7,466 nt of DNA from PWND01 sp964601515 (lineage in GTDB: Bacteria; Bacteroidota; Bacteroidia; Bacteroidales; UBA7960): the NCBI GenBank assembly GCA_964601515.1, contig CAZRNU010000145.1:1-7466 (forward strand), written 5' to 3'. Made by a program: the position numbers and the translations under genes. Numbering within the stretch: the stretch's first letter is position 1; the number at the start of each line of letters is the position of its first letter. Below the pieces are notes generated by a model that saw only the letters and a list, made by a program, of their open reading frames with translations, was not told where the DNA came from and searched no databases. Positions 6,179-7,466 of this stretch are shown in pieces.

Positions 6179-7363
6179 ATGAATAAAAACATGCAGTTTT
6201 TGATTTTTTTCTCCATAGTTGTTGTCGTTTTCTTTTTAGCTAATTACTACATTTTTTCTAAAAGCATAGCAGTTTTTGAACACGGAAGCTTATTAAGAAA
6301 ATTGTTTGTCTATACGTTCTGGACTCTTGCCGCCTCTTATTTTGCTGGCCGAGTTCTAGAAAGAATACAAATAAGTCTTTTCAGCGACTCGCTCGTTTGG
6401 ATAGGTTCTTTTTGGATGGGAGCTTTATTGTATTTCATTTTAATAGTTTTATTGTTAGATGTATTAAAAATTGCTAACTATTTTTTCGAAATTTTACCCC
6501 AATTTATTACCGATAACCTTCAAAAAGTTAAAATCATTACATTCATTTTTAGTGTTTTATTTGTTGCTGGATTGCTTGTTTTTGGTTTTATAAATGCACG
6601 AAGACCAATTATAAAAAATATTACAATTGATATATCCAAACACTCAAATGAATTTAAAGAATTAGATATTGTCGTTGTTTCAGATATTCACTTAGGCACA
6701 ATTATAGGAAACGGATATCTAAGTAGGATTGTGAGTGAAATTAATTCATTGAAACCAGACATTATACTAATTGCAGGTGATTTACTGGATGAAGATCTTG
6801 AGCCTGTTATCAGGCAAAATCTTGGAGAAACTTTAAAAATGCTTGAAGCTCCTAAAGGAGTTTTTGCTATAATGGGGAATCATGAATATATAGGAGGTGT
6901 TGAAGCCGCATCTATTTATTTGAGGGACCACGGAATAGTTGTTTTAAAAGACAGTGTTGTGTTAATTGACAATAGTATATATATAATAGGACGAGATGAC
7001 AAGGAGTCTGCAAGATTTGGTTCAAACACAAGAAGGACATTACAAGAGCTTTATAATGATTACAATATTGATGAAAGTTTACCGGTAATAGTTCTTGATC
7101 ACCAACCTGTTGATATTAATAACGCGGTTTTACTAAACGCGGATGTTCAGTTTTCAGGACATACCCATAAAGGACAAATTTGGCCTATCAATTATTTAGT
7201 AAATGCAATTTTTAAAGTAGGATATGGGCATCAAAAAATTAACAAAACCAATGTGATAGTTACCTCAGGTATTGGAACGTGGGGGCCTCCTATAAGGATA
7301 GGCAGTAGGCCTGAGATCCTTTCTGTAAAGTTTCTTTTTAATTCTTTAGATGAAATTAAGTAG
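6179..7363 (+). CDS. Membrane-anchored calcineurin-like metallophosphoesterase (YkuE/YaeI-like)
   Basis: This is a dinuclear-metal phosphoesterase whose substrate cannot be read from the sequence. The 394 residues fall into two parts. The N-terminal third has about four hydrophobic spans (near 6-26, 41-57, 72-97 and 118-138). From about residue 145 there is a calcineurin-like domain with all metal-binding motifs: SDIHLG (D169, H171), GDLLDE (D201), GNHE (N234, H235), a histidine in LDHQP (H308), and GHTHKGQIWP (H328, H330). The GHTHKGQ form is typical of the YkuE/YaeI branch, some members of which have been linked to UDP-diacylglucosamine or other lipid-headgroup hydrolysis; that is only a possibility here. 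ATG 6179 and ATG 6191 (MQFLIFF) are both plausible starts. It is divergent from the DUF4271 operon and no partner gene follows within the window. Confidence 0.93.
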   Translation: MNKNMQFLIFFSIVVVVFFLANYYIFSKSIAVFEHGSLLRKLFVYTFWTLAASYFAGRVLERIQISLFSDSLVWIGSFWMGALLYFILIVLLLDVLKIANYFFEILPQFITDNLQKVKIITFIFSVLFVAGLLVFGFINARRPIIKNITIDISKHSNEFKELDIVVVSDIHLGTIIGNGYLSRIVSEINSLKPDIILIAGDLLDEDLEPVIRQNLGETLKMLEAPKGVFAIMGNHEYIGGVEAASIYLRDHGIVVLKDSVVLIDNSIYIIGRDDKESARFGSNTRRTLQELYNDYNIDESLPVIVLDHQPVDINNAVLLNADVQFSGHTHKGQIWPINYLVNAIFKVGYGHQKINKTNVIVTSGIGTWGPPIRIGSRPEILSVKFLFNSLDEIK

Positions 7364-7466
7364 AATGAATCCCATTGTTTGTGCAACTGAAAATATCTGA
7401 AAATCACACAACTAAAGAGGCTGCAAAAAAAAAGCTAAAAATATATCAAATAATACATTACAGAAA
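7364..7466. other. Right-edge intergenic sequence, no supported gene
   Basis: The 103 bases after the metallophosphoesterase stop are A-rich and show no hairpin terminator. CTGAAAAT occurs twice, two bases apart. One plus-strand frame stays open from a TTG at 7375 or GTG at 7381 to the edge and could be the start of another gene, but with no ATG, ribosome-binding site or recognisable residues it is not called. Confidence 0.4.

Noticed and set aside
7375..7466. Open plus-strand frame at the right edge, about 30 codons, Lys-rich
   Set aside because: It has only TTG or GTG starts, no ribosome-binding site and composition expected from A-rich DNA; more sequence to the right would be needed to call it.

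Overview
The window is a compact stretch of AT-rich bacterial chromosome, almost certainly from a member of the Bacteroidota. Three things point there: a DUF4271 membrane protein (a family known from that phylum) directly upstream of a hemD-like gene and rnpA; sequences of the Bacteroidota -7 promoter type (TAnnTTTG) close in front of both divergent genes at 5942-6178; and the near absence of Shine-Dalgarno sequences. All seven genes look intact. I see no mobile element, CRISPR array, tRNA, rRNA or prophage gene.

Layout. A hairpin with a T-tract (62-105) lies just before radA (126-1493, +), the branch-migration/repair ATPase. radA converges on a five-gene minus-strand cluster, and the two stop codons are 10 bases apart inside a small inverted repeat (1488-1513). 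Read in its own direction, the cluster runs: DUF4271 membrane protein (5941-4805), hemD-like uroporphyrinogen-III synthase (4762-4004, TTG start with a strong ribosome-binding site), rnpA (3968-3456, enlarged by an internal insertion), yidD (3436-3140), and an S41 C-terminal processing protease with a PDZ domain (3174-1504, overlapping yidD). Gaps of 42, 35 and 19 bases and one overlap make a single operon likely. A 237-base divergent region (5942-6178) separates it from a plus-strand membrane-anchored metallophosphoesterase (6179-7363). The last 103 bases hold no convincing gene.

How the genes fit together. RnpA (tRNA 5' maturation) and YidD (membrane-protein insertion) are neighbours in most bacteria, but here neither rpmH nor yidC is next to them. 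Instead the unit joins tRNA processing, membrane insertion, a cell-envelope protease, a porphyrin enzyme and an uncharacterised membrane protein. That is a housekeeping and envelope cluster, not a defence or accessory system.

I found no evidence of an undescribed biological system. The observations most worth a second look are a near-perfect 34-base palindrome inside the DUF4271 gene, the insertion in RnpA, the uncharacterised DUF4271 protein and its fixed neighbours, and several start-site and terminator details.
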